From Psychromonas sp. MB-3u-54 (lineage in GTDB: Bacteria > Pseudomonadota > Gammaproteobacteria > Enterobacterales > Psychromonadaceae), in NCBI RefSeq assembly GCF_002836415.1, contig NZ_PJBP01000087.1, positions 19,631-83,630 of the forward strand: a stretch of DNA of 64,000 nt, written 5' to 3'. The notes under the pieces are model-generated. The model searched no databases, was not told the DNA's origin, and saw only the letters and a program-made list of their open reading frames with translations. The position numbers were made by a program, and so were the translations under genes. Below, in pieces: positions 63,999-64,000 of this stretch; within the stretch, counting starts at the first letter, position 1, and each line of letters opens with the position of its first letter.

Positions 63999-64000
63999 AT

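Overview
The window looks like a chromosomal segment of a low-to-medium GC marine gammaproteobacterium. Psychromonas or a close relative is my best guess. It rests on the yeaC / yeaD / gapA neighbourhood, a DUF2999 gene, a Glk nearly colinear with the E. coli enzyme, and very abundant short intergenic tandem repeats. No rRNA, tRNA or CRISPR was found.

Layout, left to right. (1) 0-7.1 kb, minus strand: an ABC-dependent (group 2) capsule export operon, kpsM-kpsT-kpsE, then a lipoprotein gene and kpsD. A ~950-bp repeat-rich interval carrying two copies of an RfaH 'ops' element splits it after kpsE. A broken glycosyltransferase lies at the left edge and a PagL-like lipid A deacylase follows. (2) 7.4-20.2 kb: a 136-bp tandem array, yeaC, a glycogen/maltodextrin operon (malQ-glgB-glgX), yeaD and gapA, then an array in which the gapA terminator region is repeated in tandem. 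(3) 20.2-24.1 kb: a MoxR / DUF58 / transglutaminase operon. (4) 24.5-30.6 kb: a thiamine salvage operon (thiD, thiZ, thiX, thiY, tenA, thiM, thiE) behind a TPP riboswitch. (5) 31-46 kb: an alpha-glucoside island with a GH31 enzyme, two GH13 enzymes, glucokinase, a four-gene ABC importer, a protein made of two PTS EIIB domains, and two near-identical LysR genes facing inward (one truncated). (6) 46.4-55.2 kb, accessory: a dead ISAs1 transposase, a GST, a Septu-like ATPase/HNH nuclease pair with a small cysteine protein, a Qnr-family pentapeptide protein, a CDF metal exporter, a MarR relic, DUF2999 and hflX. (7) 55.3-62.4 kb, minus strand: a Fur-box-preceded iron operon, exbB-exbD-exbD-tonB-fiu-like receptor-piuC-FMN hydroxyacid dehydrogenase. 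(8) 62.7-64 kb: another ~130-bp tandem array and a terminator hairpin.

How the genes fit together. Imported alpha-glucosides would be cut by the cytoplasmic GH13/GH31 enzymes and phosphorylated by Glk. They would then join glycogen/maltodextrin turnover (MalQ, GlgB, GlgX), with YeaD and GapA handling hexose phosphates and glycolysis. The thiamine genes salvage pyrimidine and thiazole rather than build them from scratch. The iron operon supplies both the receptor and its own TonB energy-transduction complex.

The least ordinary items are the tandem EIIB protein without an EIIC, the Septu-like pair with its conserved-looking small partner, the duplicated ops elements inside the capsule repeat block, and heptamer/octamer arrays that begin at or just after the stop codons of three unrelated genes.
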